DNA of 64,000 nucleotides. Source: Prostheceraeus crozeri (Eukaryota > Platyhelminthes > Polycladida > Euryleptidae). Under the pieces are notes generated by a model. That model was not told the DNA's origin and ran no database searches. It saw nothing but the letters and a program-made list of their open reading frames with translations. The stretch spans positions 667,524-731,523 of the forward strand of contig CAJQUW010016138.1 of the NCBI GenBank assembly GCA_907163375.1, in the 5' to 3' direction. The first letter of the stretch is position 1. Each line of letters opens with the position of its first letter. The position numbers were made by a program, and so were the translations under genes. Below are positions 11,641 through 22,884 of this stretch, in pieces.

Positions 11641-11656
11641 AGTTCTTTTAAGAACT
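11641..11656 (+). promoter_or_regulatory. Histone-mRNA-type 3' stem-loop
   Basis: AGTTCT-TTTA-AGAACT forms a 6-bp stem with a 4-base loop, preceded by GAATGAACCATC. The size, the YTTA loop and the upstream GAAYGAACCAT word are shared with 44,094, 47,324, 56,811 (minus), 62,815 and 63,185. Here the closing pairs are A-U rather than G-C, so it is one of the weaker members. Confidence 0.55.
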
Positions 11657-12561
11657 GTCTCTATCACGGAGACGAAATGTTGAATGGAATGAAATGGGAG
11701 GGCATTCATGCGCCACACGCAACACATCACAGACATCTCTCTTCGCTAGTGAACAAGCTCTTGTCATTGTCGTCAGAAACTTTATCATGTTGTACAAAAG
11801 TTTTACTGCAACACAGGTTGATGTATAGTTAGAAAGTTTGGTCATCGAAGGTTTATTCGTAAATCTAGTCAGAAAGTGTATCATGGTTTGTAAAAGCAAA
11901 GTTAGTGTAGTCAAAATAATTTTACTGCGACACACGTTTGTGAAAGTAAAGTTTGATCATCGAAGGTTTATTCGTGAGTATCGTCAGAAAGTGTATCATG
12001 GTTTGCAAGCGTTAGTGTAGTGAAATAGTTTTACTGTGACACACGTTTGTGAAAGTAAAGTTTGATCATTGCAGTTTTATTCGTAAGTCTAGTCAGAAAG
12101 TGTATCATGGTTTGCAAAAGTTTTACTGCCACACAGGTTGATGTATAGTTGGAAAGTTTGATCATGGCGTTTTATGAAACACAAATGTCATAAAATGTTA
12201 GCGTTGGTGCAGTGAAATAGTCTTTTACCGCGACGCACGTTTGTGAAAGTTTGATCATTGAAGTTGTACGACTGACCGAACTCACCACAGCACTAGAAAG
12301 TTTTATCGAAAAGGTTTTACTGCACAGTGTAGATTGTCTTGTAACTTACTTTCACAGTGTTAGAAAGTTTTATTGGAGACAGTTGTCAACTGTTCCCTTA
12401 TTAGAAAATTCAAACTTCATGACTGTTAGATTAGCTTCATCAGGTTTACTAAAAGCAGTCTTGTACTGCAATGAGACTGAGAGTTTAGAATGTTATATGA
12501 AAACAGTGTTCACCACAGCACTAGAAAGTTTAGCACAACACAAGTGTCATGAAAAAATACT

Positions 12562-13014
12562 TTATTTAGTTTTTGATTTAACATCATTGAAACCCTCTTT
12601 ACTAATAACAATGACAATATGGTTTATTTTATTCAGAAGCAAATGATCACCGTAACCATGAAGGTTGTCCATCCGAGAAATAATCTTCCGCAGATGTCGT
12701 GTATAAAACTCAGAAGCATCAGTAACACATTCTTGTCCATAGGAACGAAATTGAAAGTCAACACTTTCCGCTACTTCACCTTGTGGAAAATGAGTGTAAT
12801 TGACATGTGCAATTAAGTGAGCCTTGATGAGACTGTCTTTGAAATAAGATATCAACTCCGTAAATATTTCTCGTGTGTAGTCTAAACATGCTTCCAATTC
12901 TGTCTCCTCCCTTTGAAACTCAAGGATGTAATCTTGTATTAAGCCTCCGAAGCACTCTTGATGAAAACGAATCGTGCAATCATCATGTTTCAATGTATTG
13001 ACTTCAGGTGCCAT
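12562..13014 (-). CDS. Family A small protein (element 1 copy)
   Basis: A 150-residue protein of unrecognised function. It belongs to a family found at least five times in the window (12,562; 43,147; 45,790; 55,089; and partly at 63,775-64,000). Shared landmarks are an N-terminal FHQxxxxGxIxDY block, a central segment with KAHLIAHV or KGRLVAEI, a weakly conserved FxSY block, and a C-terminal signature DxxxFYxRHxxKIxxR followed by a hydrophobic strand. It is predicted soluble, with no membrane segment or zinc site. The start ATG at 13,014 is supported by the family alignment. It lies head-to-head with the polymerase gene across about 200 bp, and an AATAAA lies at its 3' end. Being multi-copy beside PolB suggests a replication or regulatory accessory role, which is inference only. 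Confidence 0.75.
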   Translation of the reverse strand: MAPEVNTLKHDDCTIRFHQECFGGLIQDYILEFQREETELEACLDYTREIFTELISYFKDSLIKAHLIAHVNYTHFPQGEVAESVDFQFRSYGQECVTDASEFYTRHLRKIISRMDNLHGYGDHLLLNKINHIVIVISKEGFNDVKSKTK

Positions 13015-13210
13015 GGTTGAGTCTATTGCTAAACAACATTTTTGCCCAACACGATTTCAATAACTTGTTACAAATGTGTGCGCACATCGGGAACTCTAGC
13101 TCGTCTGTGATTGGACGAGAGGTCTCATCCATTCACCGCTTAGGAAAATCTTATAAAAGGCAGTGCACCAGCTCTGTTCTTCACATCTATCTTTCACAAG
13201 GTGAGCGTCA
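13015..13210. promoter_or_regulatory. Divergent promoter between family A and PolB
   Basis: TATAAAAG at 13,152-13,159 faces the polymerase. About 40 bp downstream is a splice donor (CACAAG followed by GTGAGC at about 13,200), implying a short non-coding first exon. The same arrangement is conserved in element 2 on the opposite strand, with the TATA at 54,944-54,953. Confidence 0.65.
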
Positions 13211-13299
13211 GTGAGCTCCTGCTATCAGGTTGTTTTGACTTGTTATCAAGTTGAATAGTCTCTTGCTATCATATCTTTTGCTCATAAAGCATATCATTG

Positions 13300-13510
13300 C
13301 TGTAATACCTCCTTTGCTCGAGCGTTCCTTCGGGACGGCGGGTACTGCCGTAGAGGGATTGCGTTGCACGGGTTGTTCGTCGTTTGTTAGACCAAAGCCT
13401 CTGAGCCATTGCTCATGTTGGGCGTTCGACTTCATACTCAACGTGATGCTTTCTCTCGCCAGGTCAGAGTACTTTAGCCATTCGACAAAGGTTAGTCTTT
13501 ATGATATGGA
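13300..13510 (+). ncRNA. Conserved structured leader unit (PolB leader copy)
   Basis: Located between the TATA box/first exon and the first PolB coding exon. It shares with the units at about 11,020-11,260, 11,355-11,620 and 62,940-63,170 the order: GCGTTCYTTCGGGACGGCGG-like core that can fold as an ACGGC/GCCGT hairpin, GCACGGG, CATGTTGGGCNTT-GAC, and a CAACGT-G---CTTTGA word. Conservation without a shared reading frame points to RNA structure or regulation. This is speculative. Confidence 0.4.
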
Positions 13511-13644
13511 GTAGAGTGAAATGTAATGCATTAGATGTGACTTCAATGATTGTTCCCAAACGTTGACTAGGCAAATGAAAAGATTTTCATCGTTCCTTTT
13601 CAGTGATTGAAGTCTTACAATTAATCATTTGCAATCGTTTAAAA

Positions 13645-16600
13645 ATGGAATTCAACAAAGTTGAGAATCATCGCATTGCTGCTGAGATGGAGAAAGCCAC
13701 CATCGAGCAATGTAAGTATTTGTATCAAGGTTGACTCTATTACTAACATCACTAGGGTAGACATCCTTATTAAAATCAAGAGCCCCTCCCTTATTTTGTT
13801 CATGTTTAAACCGAATCCAAATTTTACCTCTGCTTATCTTTGCTGTCATTCTTTTTCAGTGCATGAATGTATTCGTAATGGGGAACCCGTCCCCCAAGGA
13901 GCAATCGGGGAAGCCTATGAGCGGCTTGGCAATTGTAAGCATCTCTAACATCTCATGTTTAGACTATTTCAGATCCTCTGCATTATCCTTGTCTCATTAT
14001 CTAATCTCTCTTTTCTCTCTACAGATATGGCGAAGATGAAAAAGTGGGAAGAAGCCGCGTGGCAAAGATTCGAAGCCGATTTTCCGGCCCTACCTTCCCG
14101 CTCATCTACCTCCGCCCAAGGTGCGACCCCTTTCTTGGGCATTGTCATCGCCCCACCTCCACCGCCACCAGCTCCGGTACCTGCACCCGTCTTTGTTACA
14201 GTCCCTGCTCCTCGTCAACACGTCCCTCCAACACCGAAGCCCAGGACTCTTCCACCCTCGGCTCGCGTCCCTCTCCTGCCTCCTCCGCGTCCATCGTTGC
14301 TGCCGGAGATCAAGTCTTTAGATGGTAAGTACTCGTGATTGGGAAAAGGGGGGATAAGACTTCAAACTTGAAATGTTGATCATGTTACTAATCTCCTTTC
14401 TCTTTTTCTCAACAGATCTGGTGGTCTACCTCCTGGAAGGCGACGTTCCCTCCCGTGACGTCATCATCCCTGCATCACCACCACCACCTGCAGCGGCCGA
14501 CCTCCCTCTCCTCTCCATCAAGTCTGTGGAGAGACTGTTGGAGCAGGAGGAGTTAGAGATAGTGGGAGAGGAGGAAGGTGTGAGGGAGAGAGAAGGACCT
14601 ACGGCTCGACAGCTCAGCTGTCCAGACTGTGGGCAGGTTTTCGCGAGGCCATTCTCCCCTCGGCGGCACCGGCATTCTCGCTGCCCAAAAGCGAAAGGAG
14701 AACTGGAGAAGACACGCCGACCTATTCCTCAACGGCCCAAGTGTGAAGGTTGTGGACGCACGTTCTACAACAACACCAACTTGCGAGTCCACATCGAAGG
14801 CGGTTCCTGTGACAGTGTGAGGCAACCACCGACAACAACAGGTAGGAAGCATCCTTCATCGCACGTTGGCTTTTCCTGTTCTTCGTGTCAGAAGACCTTT
14901 CCTACAGAGTTTGTTCTCTCTTCGCACACACTCAGTCACACTCATCCCACTGAGCTTTACACTGACAACAACGTCACTCTAAGTCTGAGCAAGTTTTCCC
15001 TTGAGAGGCTCGTTCGCGACTATGAGTTAGAAAGCTCTGAACCTGTGCAAGACATTCATCCTTTCTTGATGAATAATATGGGCTTAATTCATCAAATGTT
15101 GACCAGCTTGGATAGACTTTTACTCAAAGGCATGTTCTATCTCACTGCTCGTTTCAATAAGGTAGATAGTAGCACGGGAGAAGTAGGGTCTACTGTGACC
15201 ATTACGATAGCCTCCTGTGCTGCTGATCTCATAGGTGATGTAAACGAGAGGATAGAGAGACATGCGACATATCTCGTCAGCAACTTACATAAATTTAATG
15301 ATGAAGATAGCGGTCTGGTTTTTGATGGGATAGAGAAAGTAGACATTAAGATCAATCTTTTAGAAAATTTGCAAGGGAGTGGTTGTTTCACCCTCCCCAA
15401 AGCACTAGCTAGCAAAAAGGCTGTCATCAATGTAGAGTGTCAGTCCCAGTGTTTCAAGTATGCCGTCCTCTCCATTCTTCACTATAATGATATAAGTGTG
15501 CATCGTGAACGAATCACTCACTATCGTGAATGGGAGGATGAGCTTAACTTTGACGGGTTAGATGTCAACACATTAGATTTTAAAGGCATCGCCCAATTTG
15601 AAAAACTCAACAACATTAAGATCGTCGTCCATCTCTGGGAAAAAGGTCTGAAGGGCGCTAGGTATAACAACCGCCAAAGTAACCTCGACCGGGTTGTCAA
15701 TCTTCTCCTAGTCTATAGCGACAACCACCCAGAATGGCATTATTGTGGCATTCCTAAAATTTCAAAGTTATACCATCATCAAGCAACCTATAGGGATAAT
15801 TTTTATTACTGTGATCGCTGCACACGGCGTTTCACATCTAAACCATATTTTGAACAGCATTACGAGTGGTGCTCTCGGGGTAAACTTCAAATGGAAGTCA
15901 TGCCCAAAGATAAATTTTGTAGGTATGAGGAAAACGGCAATGAGCTCAGTCCCATATGTACCATCTATGCGGACATTGAATGTTATATTGAACAAGAAGA
16001 CCTAAGTCATGAGCCAGCAGCCATTGCCTGTTATGAAGTTTGGCATCCATATTATAGGAATCAAAATAAAATGCATGTGTGGCAAGGCGAGGAGTGCGTT
16101 GAAAACTTCCTCAACTTTTTAGATAGGAAAGCCCGTTTTCATCAACGGTATGAAACGGAGCTGACTAGGAAACCCATGTGCCTCACAGAAGCCGATAAAG
16201 TCAAATTTGATAGGACCACGGAATGCCCCCGCTGCTGTTCATCCTTTGATGGTCAGCAACATAAGCAAGTGAGGAACCTTTGCCATCTCAGTGGTAAATT
16301 TAGGTCTGCCTTATGCAGTAAATGCAATATGAAACTTAGGCTCAAACGGCGAACGCTCCATGTCATCTTTCATAACTTTAAATGTTATGATGCCCACATC
16401 ATCATTCGCCATGGATTTGGTAAAATGAAATCCTGCTCTTCTAAAGTGATTGCACAAAGTAAGGAAAAATTTATGTGCATCACTGCTAAAGTCCAAGTCG
16501 ATAAGACGAAGGAGGGGAAGCCTATCTTCCATGACATAAAGTTTCTAGACAGTTTCCAGTTTATGTCTTCTTCCTTAGCAGCGTTGGCTAATAATTTAGA

Positions 16601-18264
16601 AACACTTCCCCTCACTCAACATTTAAAGAAAGACTATCCCAACATGAGTGAAAGGGGTGTTTCTTAATAGTTATTTTAGTTCAATGGAGACATTGAAGGC
16701 GACATCCCTTCCATCAATCGATAAATTTAAAAATGATTTGACGGGTGAGGACTGTTCGCCGAAAGAATATAGGCATGCAGAGCAAGCATGATTAGAATAT
16801 AGGTGTCGCACTTTTGGTGACTATATGCTTGCCTACTTAAAATTAGACGTCTATCTGTTGGCTGACGTGTTTGAGACTTTTAGGAAAGTCACATTAGAAC
16901 AGGACGCCTTAGACCCCGTCCATTTTGTTAGTCTGCCGGGTCTGTCCTATCAGTCAGCCTTCGAGATGACGAAAGAGATAATGCATTTACTGCAAGATGC
17001 AGAAGTGTATACATCATTTGAACGTGGTATTAGGGGTGGCTTAACATTTGTCAACAAACATGATGTCAACAGCACCCAAGACATAGGATCGACCACGCAT
17101 TTAATAGACATAGACCAGAATAATTTGTATTGGAGTGCACTCTCCAAGCCTTTGCCACAGTCTGACTTCCAATGGGTAGAGCCCCATGAAATTAAACACT
17201 TCTCCAATCCAGCACACATCATGGCACTGGGAGATGAGGCCGACATAGGTTATTTATTTGAAGTCGACCTCATCTATCCAGACTGTATTAAGAATAGGAC
17301 CGTTGATTTTCCTCTCGCACCCGAATCTGGCATAGTCAGTCCAGATATGTTCTCTCCCTTTATGGAAGAACACAATAAGAAATATGAGGCGGAAAATCAC
17401 TTACACTACAAACCCACTAGGAAGTTGTTGCTCACCCAATTGAACAAGCAGCATTATATCGTGCACTATTCCATCCTCAAATTCTATCTAGGTATGGGGA
17501 TACAACTTGACAAAGTCCATCGCGCAATCCAGTTTAGGCAGAAGCCCTTTCTAAAACCGTATATAGAATTTAATAGCAAGAAACGGCCTGAATCCAAGAG
17601 TCCTTTCGAAAAGGACTTCTTTAAATTTAAGAATAATGCCCTCTTTGGTAAAACCATGGAGGATGTAAGAAAACGCATGGACTATCGTTTAGTGACTGAT
17701 CCGGAAACGAGTATCAAGTTATGTCGCTCGCCGTTGTTTTGCCACCATGATGTCATTTCCGAAGACCTCACTGGTCTTAAAATGTTAAAATCTAAAGTAG
17801 AACTTTGCAAGCCCATTTATGTCGGTCAAGCTGTCTTGGATCACTCCAAGTTAGAAATGTACAAGTTGTTTTACCACACCTATAAAACGTGTCCATTGAT
17901 CCAACATGTGGAATTAGTAGGAGGTGATTCAAACAGCTTCTTCCTAGCTTTGACAACCACTAGCCAAGTCAAGCAGGAACACATTTCAAAATATTTAGCA
18001 CCCAAGTTTGATAGTTCCAACTATCCCACTGACCATCCGCTTTACTCTACCTCAAATAAAGCGAAGCTTGGCTGCTTCAAGGATGAGTGTGCCGGCAAAC
18101 AGATAGAGGAGATGATCTTGCTTCGTCCCAAGATGTACTCCATGAAACTAAAATCCTCAGAGCTTTCTATAAAACGGGCGAAAGGCATCTCGAAGTCAAT
18201 CGTTAGAAAAATGACACATAGGGACTATCAAGATGCCCTAGATTCACTTAAATTAAAAAAGTAG
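13645..18264 (+). pseudogene. Polinton-type DNA polymerase B gene (element 1), fossil
   Basis: Family B DNA polymerase of the Polinton/adintovirus class, the replicase of the element. Short 5' exons at about 13,645-13,711, 13,859-13,933 and 14,027-14,321 have GT-AG borders. The third is proline-rich. The main part begins near 14,416. Domains: three C2H2-like zinc fingers (CPDCGQVF, CEGCGRTF, CSSCQKTF); a CFKYAVLSILH block resembling the cysteine-protease-like domain seen in related polymerases; another CDRCTRRF finger; the exonuclease block from YADIECYIE with KLDVYLLADVF; then the polymerase palm with IDQNNLY (motif A region), KFKNNALFGKTMEDVRKRM (motif B) and a motif C block. It is broken, with about one to two breaks, and is otherwise very well preserved. 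Confidence 0.9.
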
Positions 18265-18269
18265 AAATG

Positions 18270-18850
18270 ACCATTTTAAAATCTCAGTCGCATCAAGTCA
18301 GAACAACGACGTTTAGGAAACGAGGTCTCTCAGCTTGGGAAGACAAGCGATGCTGGATGAGTCCTAATCACTCATTACCGTACGGCCATCCAGACACTCA
18401 TCTACCTCCACCCAAAAGACAGAAACTTTCTCCTCCTCCGTCCGGCGATGTCTGATGATGAATGCTTCCTCTCTGTTGTGGTTGATGTATTGCTTTTTCG
18501 CTCCATGGCGTTTTCTATGGGGCGTTGTGAGTGAGTGCCTTGTAACATGCGTCCAACTCCTGATGACAGCATATCATCGATGGGGCATCCAGTGCCTTTA
18601 CTGACTTTGTTTTGTCCCTGTACAGTTTCCGACACATCAGTGACTTTGTTTTCTCCCTGCATATCAGTGACTTTGTTTTCCCCCTGCACATTAGTGACTT
18701 TGTTTTCTGATACCATTAGTATTAACGATGTGTGAGTGTGGTGAAATGTCTTTTATTCAATAACATATCATGTGAAGACTGTCTCGTTTTTCTTTTGACA
18801 TAAAGATGGGATTCTCACTCAATAGATAGAAGTAAAAGTTTCGATCATTT
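18270..18850. other. 3' region of PolB with short tandem words
   Basis: No gene supported beyond the polymerase tail. At 18,590-18,715 four copies of an about 30-bp unit (AGTGACTTTGTTTTCYCCCTG) occur. The inverted counterpart in element 2 is at about 49,310-49,420. Confidence 0.5.
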
Positions 18851-20690
18851 TGTAAGATGGGTAGGGTTAGAAATAAAGTTGATGATTGTAAAGTTAGAAA
18901 TAAAGTTATAACCACATCACTGTTTGTAAGATTGGTGAAATATAAATGAAGTCAGAATCACTTCACTGTTTGTAAAGTTAGAAATAAAGTTGACGTTTGT
19001 AAAGTTAGAAATAAAGTTGATGATTGTAAAGTTAGAAATAAAGTTATAACCATATCGCTGTTTGTAAGATAGGTGAAATGTAAATGAAGTCAGAATCACT
19101 TCACTGTTTGTAAAGTTAGAAATAAAGTTGACGTTGTAAATTTAGAAATAAAGTTGATGATTGTAAAGCTAGAAATAAAGTTATAACCATATCACTGTTT
19201 GTAAGATAGGTGAAATGTAAATGAAGTCAGAATCACTTCACTGTTTGTAAAGTTAGAAATAAAGTTGACGTTTGTAAAGTTAGAAATAAAGTTGATGATT
19301 GTAAAGTTTTAACCATATCACTGTTTGTAAGATAGGTGACATATAAATTAAGTCATAACCATGTTAGAGTTTGTAAAGTTACAAATAAATTTGACGTTTG
19401 TAAAGTTAGAAATAAAGTTGATGATTGTAAAGTTATAACCATATCACTGTTTTCAAGATAGGTGAAATGTAAATGAAGTCAGAATCACTTCACTGTTTGT
19501 AAAGTTATAAATAAAGTTATAACCATGTCGCTGTTCGTTAGATAGGCGAACTATAAAATGAAGTCAGAATCACTTCACTGTCTGTAAAGTTAGAAATAAA
19601 GTTGACGTTTGCAAAGTTACAAATAAAGTTGATGATTGTAAAGTTAGAAATAAAGTTATAACCATATCACTGTTTGTAAGATAGGTGAAATGTAAATGAA
19701 GTCAGAATCACTTCACTGTTTGTAAAGTTAGAAATAAAGTTGACGTTTGTCAAGTTAGAAATAAAGTTGATGATTGTAAAGTTATAACCATATCACTGTT
19801 TTCAAGATAGGTGAAATGTAAATGAAAACAGAATCACTTCACTGTTTGTAAAGTCAGAAATAAAGTTACAACCATGTCGCTGTTTGTAAGATAGTCGAAA
19901 TATAAAATGAAGTCAGAATCACTTCACTGTTTGTAAAGTTAGAAATAAAGTTGACGTTTGTAAAGTTAGAAATAAAGTTGATGATTATAAAGTTAGAAAT
20001 AAAGTTATAACCATATCACTGTTTGTAAGATAGGTGAAATGTAAATGAAGTCAGAATCATTTCACTGTTTGTAAAGTTAGAAATAAAGTTGACGTTTGTA
20101 AAGTTAGAAATAAAGTTGATGATTGTAAAGTTATAACCACATCACTGTTTGTAAGATAGGTGAAATGTAAATGAAGTCAGAATCACTTCACTGTTTGTAA
20201 AGTTAGAAATAAAGTTGACGTTTGTAAAGTTAGAAATAAAATTGATGATTGCAACGTTGTAACCATATCACTGTTTGCAAGATAGGCGAAATATAAAATG
20301 AAGTCAGAATCACTTCACTGTTTGTAAAGTTAGAAATAAAGTTACAATCATGTCGCTGTTTGTAAGATAGTCGAAATATAAAATGAAGTCAGAATCACTT
20401 CACTGTTTGTAAAGTTAGAAATAAAGTTGATGATTATAAAGTTAGAAATAAAGTTATAACCATGTCACTGTTTGTAAGATAGGTGAAATGTAAATGAAGT
20501 CAGAATCACTTCACTGTTTGTAAAGTTAGAAATAAAGTTGACGCTTGTAAAGTTAGAAATAAAATTGATGATTGCAACGTTGTAACCATATCACTGTTTG
20601 TAAGATGGGCGAAATATGAAATGAAGTCAGAATCACTTCACTGTTTGTAAAGTTAGAAATAAAGTTGATGATTTGAAGTCATAACCATGT
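18850..20690. repeat. 1.8-kb minisatellite rich in AATAAA
   Basis: An array of higher-order units of about 130-170 bp, each composed of GTAAAGTTAGAAATAAAGTT subunits alternating with a CATATCACTGTTTGTAAGATAGG and TGAAGTCAGAATCACTTCACTG segment. Dozens of AATAAA words occur on the plus strand. Element 2 has the same repeat at 48,850-49,170 in inverted orientation with only a couple of units, so the array has expanded in element 1 since the two separated. Confidence 0.9.
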
Positions 20691-20769
20691 TAGAGCTTGT
20701 AAGTTATCATCCTCACCAACGAATGTAACATCATGAAAATTTCTTCGGCTTAGGAAACATCAACCTCTT

Positions 20770-21110
20770 TGCTGACTCATGCCTATAAATAGCTCTGACT
20801 CATGAGGTGGTAAGGCGCCAGTCATACGAATCTAATCAGTCTTGTTCAACCTTTTCACCAACACGTGTGTGGGCGTGTCATTCAACATCGGTGACCCCTC
20901 ACGTCAGACAGCGTGACCTTTTCACCGACATGTGTGTGTGTGGGCCTTATTTATCAGACAAAGCGATGGCGCCTCACGTCAGACAGCGTAACCTTTTCAC
21001 CGACAAGTGTATGGATATCATTTCATGTCTATGAATGGCACTGACTCATCATAAAGTGATGAACCTTGTTGATGACCTTTTCACCGACAAGTGTGTGGGT
21101 GATACTTCAT
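20770..21110. repeat. Repeat block with TATA, AP-1 and ACGTCAGACAGCGT units
   Basis: Repeated words are TGACTCAT, CCTATAAATAG, CTCACGTCAGACAGCGT and CCTTTTCACCGACAAGTGTGTGGG, in three to four diverged copies of about 90 bp. The inverted homologue in element 2 is at 48,360-48,800. It lies just downstream of the TBP-like gene and may hold promoter or enhancer elements. Confidence 0.6.
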
Positions 21111-21123
21111 TGCGATGACTCAT

Positions 21124-21724
21124 TCAAAACACATCATGTGATTGACACGAGTCTATTAACTGTGACTCATACAGATAACGCATTAAAGATTTAACAATGT
21201 CAGCTACTTTACTGATATCACGTAAACCAGTCATGATACAATGTCCGTTGTGAAACACTGCAATATGTACAGGATGCCACTTCCGAATCAGAGCAGCAGG
21301 AAAGAGTTCAGTTTCAAAAAATATATAATGACTACTGGTTTTAATGTTGGCTAGATTCACTAACATCTTCAATTTTACTGGTTTTAATGTTGGCTAGATT
21401 CACTAACATCGTCAATTGAACAGGCACTACTATGTTCTTCAATGTCGGGGGACTGAGGCGTAGATGAGGCATGAGTGTTCGCATTTTCTTGACGACTTCG
21501 TAACACATGGACTGCATTACGAAATGAGAAAGGTTTCCTAGGACTTGGATTTTGCCGCAGCGGAAGATTTGAAGATTTCGACCGTTGCTCATGCGAATGA
21601 CCAACATTTGTGGACGGCCGCGATGATAGACTGAATCGGGAAGATGGGTGTGCAACTGTTCTAAATCGATGTCTCTTCCGAGATTCATTTCACGCATGGC
21701 GTTGATGATGCGGATGGGGAGCAT
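21124..21724 (-). pseudogene. TATA-binding-protein (TBP) homologue of element 1, fossil
   Basis: Both lobes of the saddle-shaped TBP fold are recognisable. The N-terminal lobe reads INAMREMNLGRDIDLEQL, then VYHRGRPQMLVIRM and LQIFRCGKIQVLG, matching TBP's 'IVSTVNLGCKLDLKTI...EYNPKRFAAVIMRI...ALIFSSGKMVCTGA'. After a KNIVVPVQL linker equivalent to 'IQNMVGSCDV' comes the second lobe with ETELFPAALIRKWHPVH and AVFHNGHCIMTGLRDISK, matching 'EPELFPGLIYRMIKP..LLIFVSGKVVLTGAK'. DNA-kinking phenylalanines in IFxxGK and ELFP are visible. It is about 195 residues, close to the conserved TBP core. A TATAAAAG lies about 30 bp upstream. This copy looks broken, with about one break. A second copy is at 47,744-48,320. 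Confidence 0.8.
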
Positions 21725-21739
21725 GATTCATAAATGACA

Positions 21740-22020
21740 TGAGGGTTGAGTGAACTTCCCTTTTATACTTTTCTCATGAGGGTTTTGGTATCACGATGTA
21801 GCAGTGATCATTATGTAGAATCATCTCTTGAATGCGAATAAATACAATGCCGTCTCCCAAACTAATCACACGCAAAGAGTTGGATAGGATAGCGCGATAC
21901 AACCTTCGTAGTTGAACGCGATCTAGAGTTATCTGAAGTTCACGTTTCGTATCATGAAATGTGACACACCGACGCTTCCATGATCCATGGAACTATGCTG
22001 ATAATTTCCATATGATCATG
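21740..22020 (-). pseudogene. Small conserved ORF upstream of the TBP-like gene (element 1 copy)
   Basis: The minus strand matches the N-terminal 90 or so residues of the frame at 47,455-47,740 in element 2 (VTFHDTKRQLQITLERF-type start, GDGIVFIRIQ core, HNDHCYIVIPKP end). Conservation of the protein between the two elements suggests it was coding. Function unrecognised; the strand-rich pattern suggests a small beta-barrel. It is followed within about 20 bp by the TATA box of the TBP-like gene. Confidence 0.45.
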
Positions 22021-22029
22021 ATTTAAACC

Positions 22030-22880
22030 TGAGTGAAGAATGTCATGCCTAAGAAAGAAGGAGAGAGTAATGATCATCTAGCTAAGCTGATGACAGACGT
22101 TCATATTACACAGTTCTCCTTTATTTCTGGTAAAATAGTGGTGACACTTTTGTGTTTCACTTCATCTAGCAGGTTGATTTTTATCTCGCACATAATGTTT
22201 CCTAACTCATATGCATTCGATTTACAACAAGTTGTTATGTGTATACTTGTATGCTGTCGATGCAGAGTGCAAACACGCTGTCTTTATTTACAAAACACAC
22301 GCAGTCAATTTGATAAAGGCAAACAACACATTTAGTAAAGCTGGTAACGAGTGTGACATTTCACAAAACTTTTTTCAACGTTCATTAAGTTTCACAACAG
22401 CATGTCAAAGACTTCTTACAAAATTTATTTCAACATTTGCGTTTAGACTTTTAAGCGACCATGTGCTTCACGCATTCTACACGAGCGGTTAACGCATGTG
22501 ATATAAATCCCTAAATCCAATCGTAGAGGAGCCTATCCTTGGATGATGGACTTAACGACCCACATGTTTCAATGTCATGGAATACACACTCAACGTTTGT
22601 GACAAGACTTTACCCGGTTTTATAAAACATTCAATACTTATTCCTATCCATCTCACTTTTTATATCCAACATGTTAAACTTAGACTTGGTTTCAACCACT
22701 CAAGTCGTCAAAAACTTGAATGCGTTGTCTAATATTCAATTCATTCTGTACACAGATTCGTTTTACTTCACATCCAAAGTTGATGACTACCTAACACACG
22801 TGTTCACTCAGAATTTACACTTCACTGTTTGTGAAAAGACTGTCACATAAAACATTTTACACACTGCAGTCCGGATCTCA
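22030..22880. other. Inner right region of element 1 without a recognisable gene
   Basis: Between the small conserved ORF and the right TIR. One short plus-strand frame at 22,671-22,850 (59 codons, starting MLNLDLVSTTQVV) follows a TATA-like TTTATAT and could be real, but has no homologue in the window. Otherwise nothing is supported. Confidence 0.35.
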
Positions 22881-22884
22881 ACTA

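Larger units (their letters stand above)
9143..12530 (+). repeat. Left terminal inverted repeat of element 1
   Basis: Matches 22,885-25,834 in inverted orientation almost throughout, and is somewhat longer because of extra internal units. Its outer 1.3 kb is built from diverged tandem units, each with a CGGATGGGAAAA word, an AATCGGAGAGAAA word, a poly-C tract with CTCT, TTCCAACTTTGGTTGTAG and TCGTTTGAAAGCT. Further in are a TATA box (10,565-10,572), a nearby splice-donor-like GTAGGT, two copies of a structured unit (about 11,020-11,260 and 11,355-11,620), a histone-type stem-loop (11,641-11,656) and a 110-bp-class tandem repeat (about 11,840-12,180). Confidence 0.9.

Noticed and set aside
14044-14328. 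94-codon frame overlapping the proline-rich PolB exon
   Set aside because: An alternative phase of the same low-complexity exon; the phase consistent with the splice borders is the proline-rich one.
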